This document shows positions 1 to 7,579 of a DNA stretch of 64,000 nt, piece by piece. This stretch comes from Bergeyella_A cardium. Its GTDB lineage: Bacteria > Bacteroidota > Bacteroidia > Flavobacteriales > Weeksellaceae. Below the pieces are notes generated by a model. The model searched no databases. It was given only the letters and a program-made list of their open reading frames with translations, and was not told where the DNA came from. The stretch lies in NCBI RefSeq assembly GCF_030012605.2, contig NZ_CP114055.2, one strand, 5' to 3'. The translations under genes and the position numbers were made by a program. Numbering within the stretch: position 1 is the first letter of the stretch; every line of letters begins with the position of its first letter.

Positions 1-410
1 CGTGAATCTTGTCAATATTTTTCTCATCGGAGGAAAATTCGCGTGAATCTTGTCAATATTTTTCTCATCGGAGGAAAATTCGCGTGAATCTTGTCAATAT
101 TTTTCTCATCGGAGGAAAATTCGCGTGAATCTTGTCAATATTTTTCTCATCGGAGGAAAATTCGCGTGAATCTTGTCAATATTTTTCTCATCGGAGGAAA
201 ATTCGCGTGAATCTTGCCAATATTTTTCTCATTGGAGGAAAATTCGCGTGAATCTTGCCAATATTTTTCTCATCGGAGGAAAATTCGCGTGAATCTTGTC
301 AATATTTTTCTCATCGGAGGAAAATTCGCGTGAATCTTGTTAATATTTTTCTCATCGGAGGAAAATTCGCGTGAATCTTGTCAATATTTTTCTCATTGGA
401 GGAAAATTCG
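1..410. repeat. 41-bp tandem repeat (minisatellite), 10 copies
   Basis: Ten head-to-tail units of exactly 41 bp begin at 1, 42, 83, 124, 165, 206, 247, 288, 329 and 370. Units are nearly identical; variants are TGTC/TGCC/TGTT in the first third and CATCGG/CATTGG in the last third. There are no unique spacers, so this is not CRISPR. The array touches the window edge and may be longer. ATTC and GAAT arms flank GCGT at each unit junction and could give a small hairpin. No reading frame stands out. Function unknown. Confidence 0.97.
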
Positions 411-458
411 AGCGTTTCTAGTTTCATCCAAGCCCACTGCGTGGGGAGCACTTAGAAA

Positions 459-560
459 TAATTGCCTGCTATGCTGTGGCTAATCGTCTGCCACGCGAGT
501 GGTTGCCTCCCCTGCTAGGAGGGTGCTCTTCACGCGAGTGGTTGCTTCGCTAGCTAGGTG
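459..560. repeat. Dispersed intergenic repeat, member 1
   Basis: A gene-free stretch between the minisatellite and rnpB. It contains AATTGCCTGCTATGCTGTGG, then GTGGTTGCCTC and a CCTGCTAGG word. The same order of words returns near 42118-42215 (AATTGCCTGCCACGCTGTGG, then GTGGTTGCCTCACCGGCTA). A weaker relative lies near 25798-25845. CACGCGAGTGGTTGC occurs twice within this copy. It is locally GC-rich compared with the genome. No ORF is seen; probably a decaying extragenic repeat family. Confidence 0.6.
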
Positions 561-618
561 GGGGGAGGGGGGATGTTGAGGTTATTTTATTGGCTAGGGT
601 ATGCTATGGTGCAAATAG

Positions 619-626
619 TATATTTG
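619..626 (+). promoter_or_regulatory. -7 box of rnpB
   Basis: TATATTTG is a perfect match to the Bacteroidota -7 consensus TAnnTTTG. It ends 4 nt before the first base of the RNase P RNA P1 helix at 631, which fits a start near that base. No clear -33 TTTG is seen at the usual spacing. Confidence 0.75.
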
Positions 627-630
627 CGGT

Positions 631-955
631 CGCGAGAAAGTTGGCCTGTTGATTCTCCACTTTGGAGGGTAGGAAAGTCCGGACTCCACAGGGAAGCATA
701 GCGGATAACATCCGTCCGCCGCGAGGCGAGGACAAGTGCAACAGAAAGAATGTACAGTACGGCTGTAGTGAAATCAGGTAAACTCTATGCGGAGCAATGA
801 TAAGTATATCGGTTCTTTTGGCTTAGCCAGAATAGGAGTGCCCGCTCCGAATGCCGAGGGGTAATCAGCTCAAGCTATGCAGCAATGTATGGCGTAGATA
901 AATAACAGGCATCTCGGTTTCGAGGTACAGAATCCGGCTTATAGACTTTCTCGCG
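631..955 (+). ncRNA. rnpB: RNase P RNA (bacterial type A)
   Basis: Catalytic RNA subunit of RNase P, which matures tRNA 5' ends. The conserved core GAGGGTAGGAAAGTCCGGAC begins near 666, and the 3' half has the usual ACAGAATCCGGCTTATAGAC segment. Helix P1 is perfect: CGCGAGAAAG at 631-640 pairs with CTTTCTCGCG at 946-955, which sets the ends. Length of about 325 nt is normal. A T-rich stretch follows at once. It has its own -7 box at 619-626. Confidence 0.95.
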
Positions 956-1015
956 TTTTTATTTTCAATTTTTCTCAAAAAATCAGCTTAATATTATACA
1001 TTCCGCAAATTTGTT

Positions 1016-1023
1016 TATATTTG
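1016..1023 (+). promoter_or_regulatory. -7 box of the E2 gene
   Basis: TATATTTG matches TAnnTTTG and lies 22 nt before the ATG at 1046. No strong -33 element is visible. Confidence 0.6.
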
Positions 1024-1045
1024 TGCATCATCAAAAATTAAGAAA

Positions 1046-2359
1046 ATGGCAGAATATAAATTATTACTCCCCTCTATGGGCGAGGGCGTTATGGAAGCAA
1101 CAGTAATTACTTGGCTCGTGAATGAGGGCGATACGGTAAATGAAGATGATAGCGTAGTAGAAATCGCAACAGATAAGGTAGATTCTGATGTGCCCACTCC
1201 CGTGTCTGGGAAATTGGTAAAAATTCTAAAAAATAAAGACGAAATAGCAAAAGTAGGAGAGCCTATTGCCATTTTAGAAATTGAAGGAGAGGGTACAGCG
1301 GATGCAGAAGCCGTAGAAGCACCTCAGAAAGAAGAATCAGTGCCTGCTGTAGAGGTAGTTGCTGCATTGGAAGAGCCACTCAAAGCAGTTGCGAGTGGGG
1401 AATCAGGGCAGTTTTTATCGCCATTGGTGAAGTCCATCATCCAGCAGGAAAAAATTACAGAAGCAGAGCTTGCCAGCGTAAGAGGTACAGGTCTGGAAGG
1501 TAGAATTACCAAAGATGACATCCTCTCCTTTGTGAAAAATAGAGGCTCCCAGCCTGCCAAAGCAGAGGTAGCTCGTACGGAAACGAAAGAAACGCCTAAG
1601 GAGGAGGCTAAACCTCAAACTCAGACTGTACAAACACTTTCTGCAAGTGCTGGAGATGAAATTATCCCAATGGACAGGATGAGGAAAATCATCGCTGAGA
1701 ATATGGTGAAGTCTAAACAGATTTCTCCGCATGTAACTTCATTTATTGAAACCGATGTAACCAATGTCGTAAAATGGAGGAACAAGAATAAATCGCTGTT
1801 TGAAAAGCGTGAGGGCGAGAAACTCACCTTTATGCCGATATTCGTGAGAGCAGTGGTGAGGGCTATCCAAGATTATCCGATGATTAATATCTCTGTAAAT
1901 GGAGACCAGATTATTAAAAAGAAAAATATCAATATAGGTATGGCTACGGCGCTGCCAGACGGTAACCTCATCGTGCCTGTAATTAAAAATGCAGACCAGC
2001 TCTCGCTCTCTGGGCTTGCAAAAGCGATTAACGACCTTGCACATAGAGCAAGAAATAAGAAATTAAAACCAGAGGATACGCAAGGCGCTACTTATACCAT
2101 CTCCAATGTGGGGAGTTTCGGAAATCTGATGGGGACGCCTATCATTCCTCAGCCACAGGTTGCTATCTTGGCAGTAGGGGCTATTGTGAAGAAGCCCGCA
2201 GTCCTTGAAACCAAAGATGGAGATGTAATTGCCATTAGAAACTTGATGTTTATGTCTCATTCCTATGACCACCGAGTGGTAGATGGCTCTTTGGGCGGAT
2301 TATTCCTAAAAAGAGTGAATGATTACTTGGAAAGCTGGGATTTAGATACAGAGGTTTAA
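1046..2359 (+). CDS. 2-oxo acid dehydrogenase E2 component (dihydrolipoamide acyltransferase)
   Basis: Acyltransferase core of a 2-oxoacid dehydrogenase complex, moving acyl groups from lipoate to CoA. The 437-aa protein has a lipoyl domain at residues 1-80 with the lipoylated lysine in ATDKVDS (K44), an E/A-rich linker, a peripheral-subunit-binding domain near 122-160 (SPLVKSI...GTGLEGRITKDDI), a second linker and a catalytic domain from about 200. The catalytic motif HRVVDG (H409, D413) is intact. Which E1 it serves (branched-chain, 2-oxoglutarate or pyruvate) cannot be told because no E1 or E3 gene is nearby; the single lipoyl domain fits the BCKDH/OGDH types. A Gfo/Idh gene starts 15 nt downstream and is probably cotranscribed. 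Confidence 0.93.
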   Translation: MAEYKLLLPSMGEGVMEATVITWLVNEGDTVNEDDSVVEIATDKVDSDVPTPVSGKLVKILKNKDEIAKVGEPIAILEIEGEGTADAEAVEAPQKEESVPAVEVVAALEEPLKAVASGESGQFLSPLVKSIIQQEKITEAELASVRGTGLEGRITKDDILSFVKNRGSQPAKAEVARTETKETPKEEAKPQTQTVQTLSASAGDEIIPMDRMRKIIAENMVKSKQISPHVTSFIETDVTNVVKWRNKNKSLFEKREGEKLTFMPIFVRAVVRAIQDYPMINISVNGDQIIKKKNINIGMATALPDGNLIVPVIKNADQLSLSGLAKAINDLAHRARNKKLKPEDTQGATYTISNVGSFGNLMGTPIIPQPQVAILAVGAIVKKPAVLETKDGDVIAIRNLMFMSHSYDHRVVDGSLGGLFLKRVNDYLESWDLDTEV

Positions 2360-2374
2360 TTAACTCCACCGATA

Positions 2375-3340
2375 ATGTTAAGAGTAGGATTAGTAGGAGC
2401 AGGACATTTAGGGAAAATTCACCTGAAATTACTCCATCAATCGGAAAAATATGAACTTGTAGGCTTTCACGATAAAGATGTGGAGACTGGTAAGCGCCTT
2501 GAAGCCGAGTTTGGCTATAAATTCTTTGAAGATTTTGATGAATTGCTCTCTCAGGTGGAGGTAATAGACATCGTTACCCCAACTATTTATCATTATGATT
2601 ATGCCCAAAAAGCGATAGACAGAGGTATTCATTTCTTTATAGAAAAGCCCGTTACCCAGACCTTAGAGCAGGCAGAGAGCATAATGAAATCCAGCTCCGA
2701 GAAAGGAATTAAGGCGCAAGTAGGTCATGTGGAGCGGTACAATCCTGCATTTATTGCGACTAAGGGCTATATCCACCATCCGATGTTTATAGAAATCCAC
2801 CGTTTGGCGGAGTTTAACCCTCGTGGAACCGATGTTTCGGTGGTATTAGACCTGATGATTCATGATTTGGATATTCTCCTTAGCATTGTAAAATCTGAGA
2901 TAAAGGAAATACACGCCAGCGGAGTATGTGTGGTGAGCAAAACGCCGGATATTGCCAATGCACGGATAGAATTTAAAAACGGCTGTGTAGCGAATCTTAC
3001 GACTTCCAGAATATCGATGAAAGCAATGCGCAAATGTAGATTCTTCCAGCAAGATGCTTATATCTCGGTTGATTTCTTTGAGAAAAAGGCAGAAGTTATC
3101 CGAATGAAAGAAGCACCGAAAGAACCTTCCGAATTTGATATGATTATAGAAAATGCCGAAGGAGAAAAAAATCAGATTCTCTTTGAGTATCCCAAGATAG
3201 AGCCTAATAATGCGATACTCGATGAGCTTAATGCCTTTGCAGACTCAATAGAAAAGAATACACCGATACAAGTCCCCTTAAAAGACGGTACAGAAGCGCT
3301 GAAAGTAGCCCTGAAAATAGCAGAACTTATTAATAAATAG
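2375..3340 (+). CDS. Gfo/Idh/MocA family oxidoreductase
   Basis: NAD(P)-dependent sugar or cyclitol-type dehydrogenase of unknown substrate. The 321-aa protein starts with a Rossmann fold (GAGHLG at 8-13) and has the family EKP motif (EKPVTQT, residues 90-96), followed by the C-terminal alpha/beta domain. The conserved active-site stretch LDLMIHDLDILL is present. It lies 15 nt after the E2 gene on the same strand, with a T-tailed hairpin after its stop. Confidence 0.9.
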   Translation: MLRVGLVGAGHLGKIHLKLLHQSEKYELVGFHDKDVETGKRLEAEFGYKFFEDFDELLSQVEVIDIVTPTIYHYDYAQKAIDRGIHFFIEKPVTQTLEQAESIMKSSSEKGIKAQVGHVERYNPAFIATKGYIHHPMFIEIHRLAEFNPRGTDVSVVLDLMIHDLDILLSIVKSEIKEIHASGVCVVSKTPDIANARIEFKNGCVANLTTSRISMKAMRKCRFFQQDAYISVDFFEKKAEVIRMKEAPKEPSEFDMIIENAEGEKNQILFEYPKIEPNNAILDELNAFADSIEKNTPIQVPLKDGTEALKVALKIAELINK

Positions 3341-3341
3341 A

Positions 3342-3368
3342 GAGGAGAGAAAAATTCTCTCTTTTTTA
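3342..3368 (+). terminator. Terminator after the Gfo/Idh gene
   Basis: Short hairpin AGGAGAGAA / TTCTCTCTT with a 3-nt loop, followed directly by a T run. It closes the E2-Gfo/Idh unit. Confidence 0.7.
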
Positions 3369-3378
3369 TGTTTTCTTA

Positions 3379-3612
3379 TTAGTTCTGCTGAATCTTTTTT
3401 TGAAATTCTGCTGAGAAAACTTCTCGGTCTTTGCGGAGTTTTTCCAAAGTTTTGGGAAGGGTATAGCTGAAAATTGGGGTGTTTTCGGAGTTGAGGAAGA
3501 TGATATGCTTTTCCTCACCGTCAATCATTTGAGAGAAAATATCCCACATAGAAGTTTCTTTTAGTTTTAGGAGTTCGAAAAAGTCAGGTGCTTTTATTTG
3601 TATTGTTTTCAT
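3379..3612 (-). CDS. Small hypothetical protein, 77 aa
   Basis: No family recognised. The protein is charged, soluble and has no signal peptide. It begins MKTIQIKAPDFFELLKLKE and ends with a lysine-rich helix, suggesting a small alpha/beta protein. A -7-like box TACTTTTA at 3617-3624 ends 4 nt before the ATG, so the transcript may be nearly leaderless. It is divergent from dnaG and convergent with the Gfo/Idh gene. The promoter and good codon use support a real gene. Confidence 0.65.
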   Translation of the reverse strand: MKTIQIKAPDFFELLKLKETSMWDIFSQMIDGEEKHIIFLNSENTPIFSYTLPKTLEKLRKDREVFSAEFQKKIQQN

Positions 3613-3616
3613 TGCG

Positions 3617-3624
3617 TAAAAGTA
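3617..3624 (-). promoter_or_regulatory. -7-like box of the 77-aa gene
   Basis: On the minus strand TACTTTTA (last base A instead of G), then CGCA, then ATG at 3612. The leader would be only a few bases or none. It forms a divergent promoter pair with the dnaG box at 3647-3654. Confidence 0.5.
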
Positions 3625-3646
3625 AGAATTTAGAAGAATAAACCGT

Positions 3647-3654
3647 TACATTTG
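3647..3654 (+). promoter_or_regulatory. -7 box of dnaG, almost touching the start codon
   Basis: Perfect TACATTTG, followed by TGGT and ATG at 3659. With normal promoter geometry the transcript would start at or near the A of ATG, giving a leaderless mRNA. Confidence 0.65.
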
Positions 3655-3658
3655 TGGT

Positions 3659-5602
3659 ATGATTTCACAGGCTACGATAGATAAGATTTTCTCTGCAATG
3701 CGGATAGAGGAGATTATTGGCGAGTATGTTCAGCTCAAAAGGGCAGGCACTACATTGAAGGGGCTTAGCCCTTTTCAGGATGAGAAGTCGCCAAGTTTTG
3801 TAGTCTCCCCGAGCAAGCAAATCTGGAAAGATTTCTCCTCTGGAAAGGGGGGGACAGCACTTTCTTTCCTTATGGAAATAGAGGGCTTTAGCTATCCCGA
3901 AGCACTGAGATTTGTTGCTAAAAAATATGGAATCGAGGTAGAGGAAGACCGAAAGGAACTCAGCGAAGAGGAGAAACATCAGCGCTCCGAGAGAGATTTG
4001 CTCTATAAAATAAATGAAGTTGCCAATGCCTACTACCAAGAGCAACTTTGGGAAACGGAAGAAGGAAAAGCTATCGGGCTCTCATACTTTAAGGAAAGGG
4101 AACTGAAAACCGAGATTATACAGAAGTTTCAGCTGGGCTATTCTCCAGAGAAAAAAGATGCATTTACCGAATATGCGCTCTCCAAAGGCTATTCAAAAGA
4201 GATACTTGAAAAGTCTGGGATTTCTATTTTTAGGGAGAATAGTGGGATTGATAGATTCCGCGAGCGGGTAATCTTCCCTATTCATAGCTTTTCGGGGAGG
4301 GTTTTAGGTTTTGGTGCGAGGATATTAAAGTCCAATGCAAAAGCTGCGAAATACCTTAACTCGCCAGAGACGGAAATTTACCATAAATCCAATGTGCTCT
4401 ATGGCTTGAACCAAAGCAAGCAAGCGATTTCTAAATATGACAAATGCCTTTTGGTTGAGGGGTATATGGATGTGATTTCCCTACACCAGGCGGGGATAGA
4501 AAATGTGGTCGCGAGCTCGGGAACCGCCCTTACCATAGAGCAGATAAAACTCATTAAAAGGCTTACTGAGAATGTAACCATTCTCTTTGATGGAGATAAA
4601 GCAGGGATAAAAGCCAGCTTCAGAAGTATAGATTTACTCCTTACACAGGGGATGAATATTAGAGTTTTGCTATTCCCAGACGGTGATGACCCCGACAGTT
4701 TTGCGAGGAAACATCCAAGGGATTATGTAGAGGCGTTTATCGATAAGCATTCGCAGGATTTTATCGATTTTAAAGCAGAAATTCTCTTCAAAGAAGCCGA
4801 TAATGACCCGATAAAAAAAGCAGAAGCAATTCGGGATATCGTAAAATCTATAGCCCATATAGAAAATATCCTGAAACAGGAAGTCTATATAAAGGAGGTT
4901 TCTACAAAGTTTCAGATTAGTGAGCCATCGCTCTTCAATGAATTGAGCGTACAGCAACAGATACTCAGAGGGAATTCTTCTGCCGAGAGGCAGAGGCAGC
5001 CCACTATAAAACTTGAGGTTATAAAATCCAAAAGTTCGGAGCTGGGGGTAAATCCGCTTCTCGTCCTTGAAGAAAAATTGGTAGAGCTGATGCTCAAATA
5101 CGGCAATTATGTACTGCAAAGAAAAGATGAGGAGGGAAATGACTACAAAATAACCGCAGTAGAGGAGATTATTAACTATTTTGATGAAGATGATTATTCG
5201 GTAATCTCACCCGTAAATCAGATGATTATTAATGAAATTAAGGCGGGTTTAGCAGAAGGAGAGCTCCGTACCGATAGCTTTTTTCTCACCCTGATGGATG
5301 AAGATATTACCAAGAAAATCGCCGATATATCGGTAGAGAGATACCATACCAGCAATTGGGAAAAGTACAATATCTATTTCAGCCGAGAAGAAGAGGTGGT
5401 TCCTAAAATAATAAGCGACAGTATTTACAGACACAAACGAGAATATGTAGTAAGCCTCATACACGAGATAAAGAAGAAGTTAGAAGATTCGGAAAATAAA
5501 GAGGAGGATTACTTAAAAATCGTGAAGCTCACTCAGCTTAAAAACGAAATTGATAAAGTTTTCGGAAGTGTGAAGATCGACCTTATGAGAAATCAAATTT
5601 AA
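3659..5602 (+). CDS. dnaG: DNA primase DnaG (no zinc ligands)
   Basis: Makes RNA primers for replication. The 647-aa protein keeps the family order: CHC2-like N-terminal domain (about 30-95), catalytic core with TOPRIM domain, and a C-terminal helicase-interaction region. TOPRIM residues are intact: EGYMD with E267, and DGDKAG with D311 and D313. The N-terminal fold is recognisable (SPFQDEKSPSF...KDFSSGKGG), but the canonical CPFH and CxxC zinc ligands are replaced by SPFQ and DFSS, and the whole protein has almost no cysteine. The gene ends in a 20-bp convergent overlap with the tau-specific part of dnaX. A TACATTTG box ends 4 nt before the ATG. Confidence 0.96.
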   Translation: MISQATIDKIFSAMRIEEIIGEYVQLKRAGTTLKGLSPFQDEKSPSFVVSPSKQIWKDFSSGKGGTALSFLMEIEGFSYPEALRFVAKKYGIEVEEDRKELSEEEKHQRSERDLLYKINEVANAYYQEQLWETEEGKAIGLSYFKERELKTEIIQKFQLGYSPEKKDAFTEYALSKGYSKEILEKSGISIFRENSGIDRFRERVIFPIHSFSGRVLGFGARILKSNAKAAKYLNSPETEIYHKSNVLYGLNQSKQAISKYDKCLLVEGYMDVISLHQAGIENVVASSGTALTIEQIKLIKRLTENVTILFDGDKAGIKASFRSIDLLLTQGMNIRVLLFPDGDDPDSFARKHPRDYVEAFIDKHSQDFIDFKAEILFKEADNDPIKKAEAIRDIVKSIAHIENILKQEVYIKEVSTKFQISEPSLFNELSVQQQILRGNSSAERQRQPTIKLEVIKSKSSELGVNPLLVLEEKLVELMLKYGNYVLQRKDEEGNDYKITAVEEIINYFDEDDYSVISPVNQMIINEIKAGLAEGELRTDSFFLTLMDEDITKKIADISVERYHTSNWEKYNIYFSREEEVVPKIISDSIYRHKREYVVSLIHEIKKKLEDSENKEEDYLKIVKLTQLKNEIDKVFGSVKIDLMRNQI

Positions 5603-6203
5603 CCAAATCATCCAGGTTTTTGAGTAGAGGATTAATCTCTAAAAACTTCTCAAAAGTACTTTTTTCACTTACAATTTCTCTTTTAGTACTCACATCAAGC
5701 GTATATTCTACAGAGATATTGAAATGCTTGGTCTTGTGCTTAAAAGCATTAAAGAACTCAAGCTGTATCGCTTCAAATTTATCTTTTGCCGTCTCTGATG
5801 GATACTTTATTTCAATTGTATTTTCGCCAGTTTTGGTGAGGACAAAGCCATTAATAGCCGCATAGACTACTATATTTTTCACTTTCAGAAGTTCTAAGAA
5901 TTTATTCCATTCCGTCTCTAAATCGGTTTGGGAAAAGTGTTGATTGGGTAGGGGAGTGTTGCTTACCGCTGTTTCTGTAGTCTCTGTTTTCTCCTCGCTG
6001 TTGAGCTTGTTGTGTATATTAAACTTGGAAGCAACGGATTTGCTCCCCGCCAACGGCTTTGATGCCTTAGGAATTGAGATTTCTTTTCTAAGCTCTGAGA
6101 GGTCGGCTGCTGGTTTTGGGGCACTTTCTGTTTTAGTGGGCTTGGTTTTCTCTTGATGAGGTTCCGCTTGGTCCAAGAAAGGAGCGATTATTCTAAACTT
6201 TTT
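5583..6203 (-). CDS. dnaX: DnaX tau-specific C-terminal region (read in the -1 frame)
   Basis: Open frame of about 207 codons that continues the gamma frame after a -1 shift within A10 at 6199-6208. It reads KFRIIAPFLDQAEP at the junction, then a Pro/Lys/Thr-rich linker, then a compact alpha/beta domain (NKFLELLKVKNIVVYAAINGF onward) like the C-terminal domain of tau. There is no good start codon of its own; the first possible one is a TTG at 6176. I infer it is made as part of tau through ribosomal or transcriptional slippage. A sequencing error in the homopolymer would look the same. Its 3' end overlaps dnaG by 20 bp. Confidence 0.75.
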   Translation of the reverse strand, partial: KKFRIIAPFLDQAEPHQEKTKPTKTESAPKPAADLSELRKEISIPKASKPLAGSKSVASKFNIHNKLNSEEKTETTETAVSNTPLPNQHFSQTDLETEWNKFLELLKVKNIVVYAAINGFVLTKTGENTIEIKYPSETAKDKFEAIQLEFFNAFKHKTKHFNISVEYTLDVSTKREIVSEKSTFEKFLEINPLLKNLDDLVKFDFS

Positions 6204-7276
6204 TTTTTAAGCCCTTCTGTTTCTGCCATCAGGCTTGAGAGCTGCATTAATGCAATTTCTACCGTCAGCCTTGGGTTTTTGGAGGTTTTGTAATTAATAT
6301 CGGCAGCGTTGCATATTTCTATGGCATCAATCAACAGTTGAGGTTTCCATTTCTTGCTTTGCTCGGCAAATTTAGCTTTTGTTACTTCGCCAACTTCTAT
6401 TAAGTTCAGCGTATTGGGGTTCTGAGCCATCATTAAATCTCGGAAATGGCTTCCAAGCCCTGCAATGAAGATATGCGGGTCAAATCCCTTTTTTACGATT
6501 TCATTAAAGGCGGTGAGAACCTCTGGTATTTTGGTTTCAAAGGCTAAATCAGCGATTTTCAAATACTGGTCATAGTCCAGCACATTTAATACTTCTGCAG
6601 CTTGTTGTAATGTGATATTCTTTTGGGTAAAGGTAGAGAGCCTGTCAAATATAGAGAGTGCATCTCTTAGAGCGCCATCGGCTTTTTGTGCAATGAGGTA
6701 GAGGGCATCATCTTCGTATTGAATATTCTCTTCCTGTGCGATTTTTTTAAGGTGATTCTGAATATCCTCAATGCCTATTCTTTTGAAATCATAGATTTGG
6801 CAGCGGGAAAGAATGGTCGGGATAATCTTATGCTTTTCCGTAGTTGCTAAAATGAAAATAGCGTGTGCAGGAGGCTCTTCCAATGTCTTTAAAAAAGCAT
6901 TAAATGCTGCCTGAGAAAGCATATGAACCTCATCTATAATATAGACTTTGTATTTGCCTACTTGTGGAGCAAAACGAACCTGGTCTATAAGATTTCTAAT
7001 ATCATCTACCGAGTTATTAGAAGCCGCATCGAGCTCATAGATATTATAAGCGAAGCCATCCTCTGATGTAGAACCATCTTTTTCATTGATTTTTCTTGCG
7101 AGAATCCTTGCACAAGTAGTTTTACCCACCCCACGAGGACCACAAAATAAAAGAGCCTGAGCAATCTGCCCATTCTCTATTGCGTGTTCCAAAGTATCAG
7201 TGATGTGTGCCTGCCCAACAACGGTTTCAAACTCTTGAGGGCGGTATTTTCGGGCCGAAACAATGAAATTTTCCAT
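6188..7276 (-). CDS. dnaX: DNA polymerase III subunit gamma/tau, zero-frame product (gamma)
   Basis: Clamp-loader ATPase. The 362-aa product has Walker A GPRGVGKT (46-53), the AAA+ DEVH motif at 115-118, the SRC-containing sensor 1 region (LSRCQIYDF) and domain III. The usual zinc module (CxxC type) between Walker A and ELDAASN is replaced by a short cysteine-free loop (residues 62-79). The zero frame runs through AAA AAA AAA AGT TTA GAA and stops at TAA, three codons after the A run, giving a gamma-like form. A -1 shift gives tau. A TATTTTTG box ends 4 nt before the ATG. It is convergent with dnaG. Confidence 0.95.
   Translation of the reverse strand: MENFIVSARKYRPQEFETVVGQAHITDTLEHAIENGQIAQALLFCGPRGVGKTTCARILARKINEKDGSTSEDGFAYNIYELDAASNNSVDDIRNLIDQVRFAPQVGKYKVYIIDEVHMLSQAAFNAFLKTLEEPPAHAIFILATTEKHKIIPTILSRCQIYDFKRIGIEDIQNHLKKIAQEENIQYEDDALYLIAQKADGALRDALSIFDRLSTFTQKNITLQQAAEVLNVLDYDQYLKIADLAFETKIPEVLTAFNEIVKKGFDPHIFIAGLGSHFRDLMMAQNPNTLNLIEVGEVTKAKFAEQSKKWKPQLLIDAIEICNAADINYKTSKNPRLTVEIALMQLSSLMAETEGLKKKSLE
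6198..6208 (-). promoter_or_regulatory. A10G slippery site in dnaX
   Basis: On the coding strand a run of ten A is followed by G, inside the last codons of the gamma frame (stop at 6190-6188). A -1 shift joins the open tau frame exactly here. The tau frame has a TAA at 6209-6207, right at the start of the run, so only slippage inside the run can connect the two. dnaX of E. coli (ribosomal -1 shift on A6G) and Thermus (transcript slippage on A9) are known precedents. Confidence 0.75.
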
Positions 7277-7280
7277 ACGC

Positions 7281-7288
7281 CAAAAATA
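7281..7288 (-). promoter_or_regulatory. -7 box of dnaX, almost touching the start codon
   Basis: Minus-strand TATTTTTG, then GCGT, then ATG at 7276. It has the same 4-nt spacing as dnaG, so this mRNA is probably leaderless as well. Confidence 0.65.
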
Positions 7289-7579
7289 GGTATTTTTATT
7301 TTAATACTGTTGTTTTAGGGAGTAATTATTTTTTACAGGAATTTTCTATTCGATACATTAGAGAAATTTCTTTTTAATTCTGCCTCTCCACAGCCTATCA
7401 ATACAAAAAAGAGTGTGTGCATAATGAGAAAAATAGGAAAAATGCCCTCTGAGGGAGCTCTATGTAGGGTAATGACAAAAAAAATGCTCCAAAAATTTTT
7501 TGCGAAATCAAAATCGTGAAGATTTAAAGGGTTTTTGCTTGTTTTGTTATTAAATCAATAAAAAAACGCTGTTTTAGTT

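Noticed and set aside
1..410. Possible CRISPR array
   Set aside because: The whole 41-bp unit is repeated with no unique spacer, and no cas gene is nearby.
6174..6176. Independent gene starting at TTG 6176 for the tau C-terminal part
   Set aside because: The open frame continues upstream into the A10 run exactly where the gamma frame ends, so slippage is more likely than a separate start.
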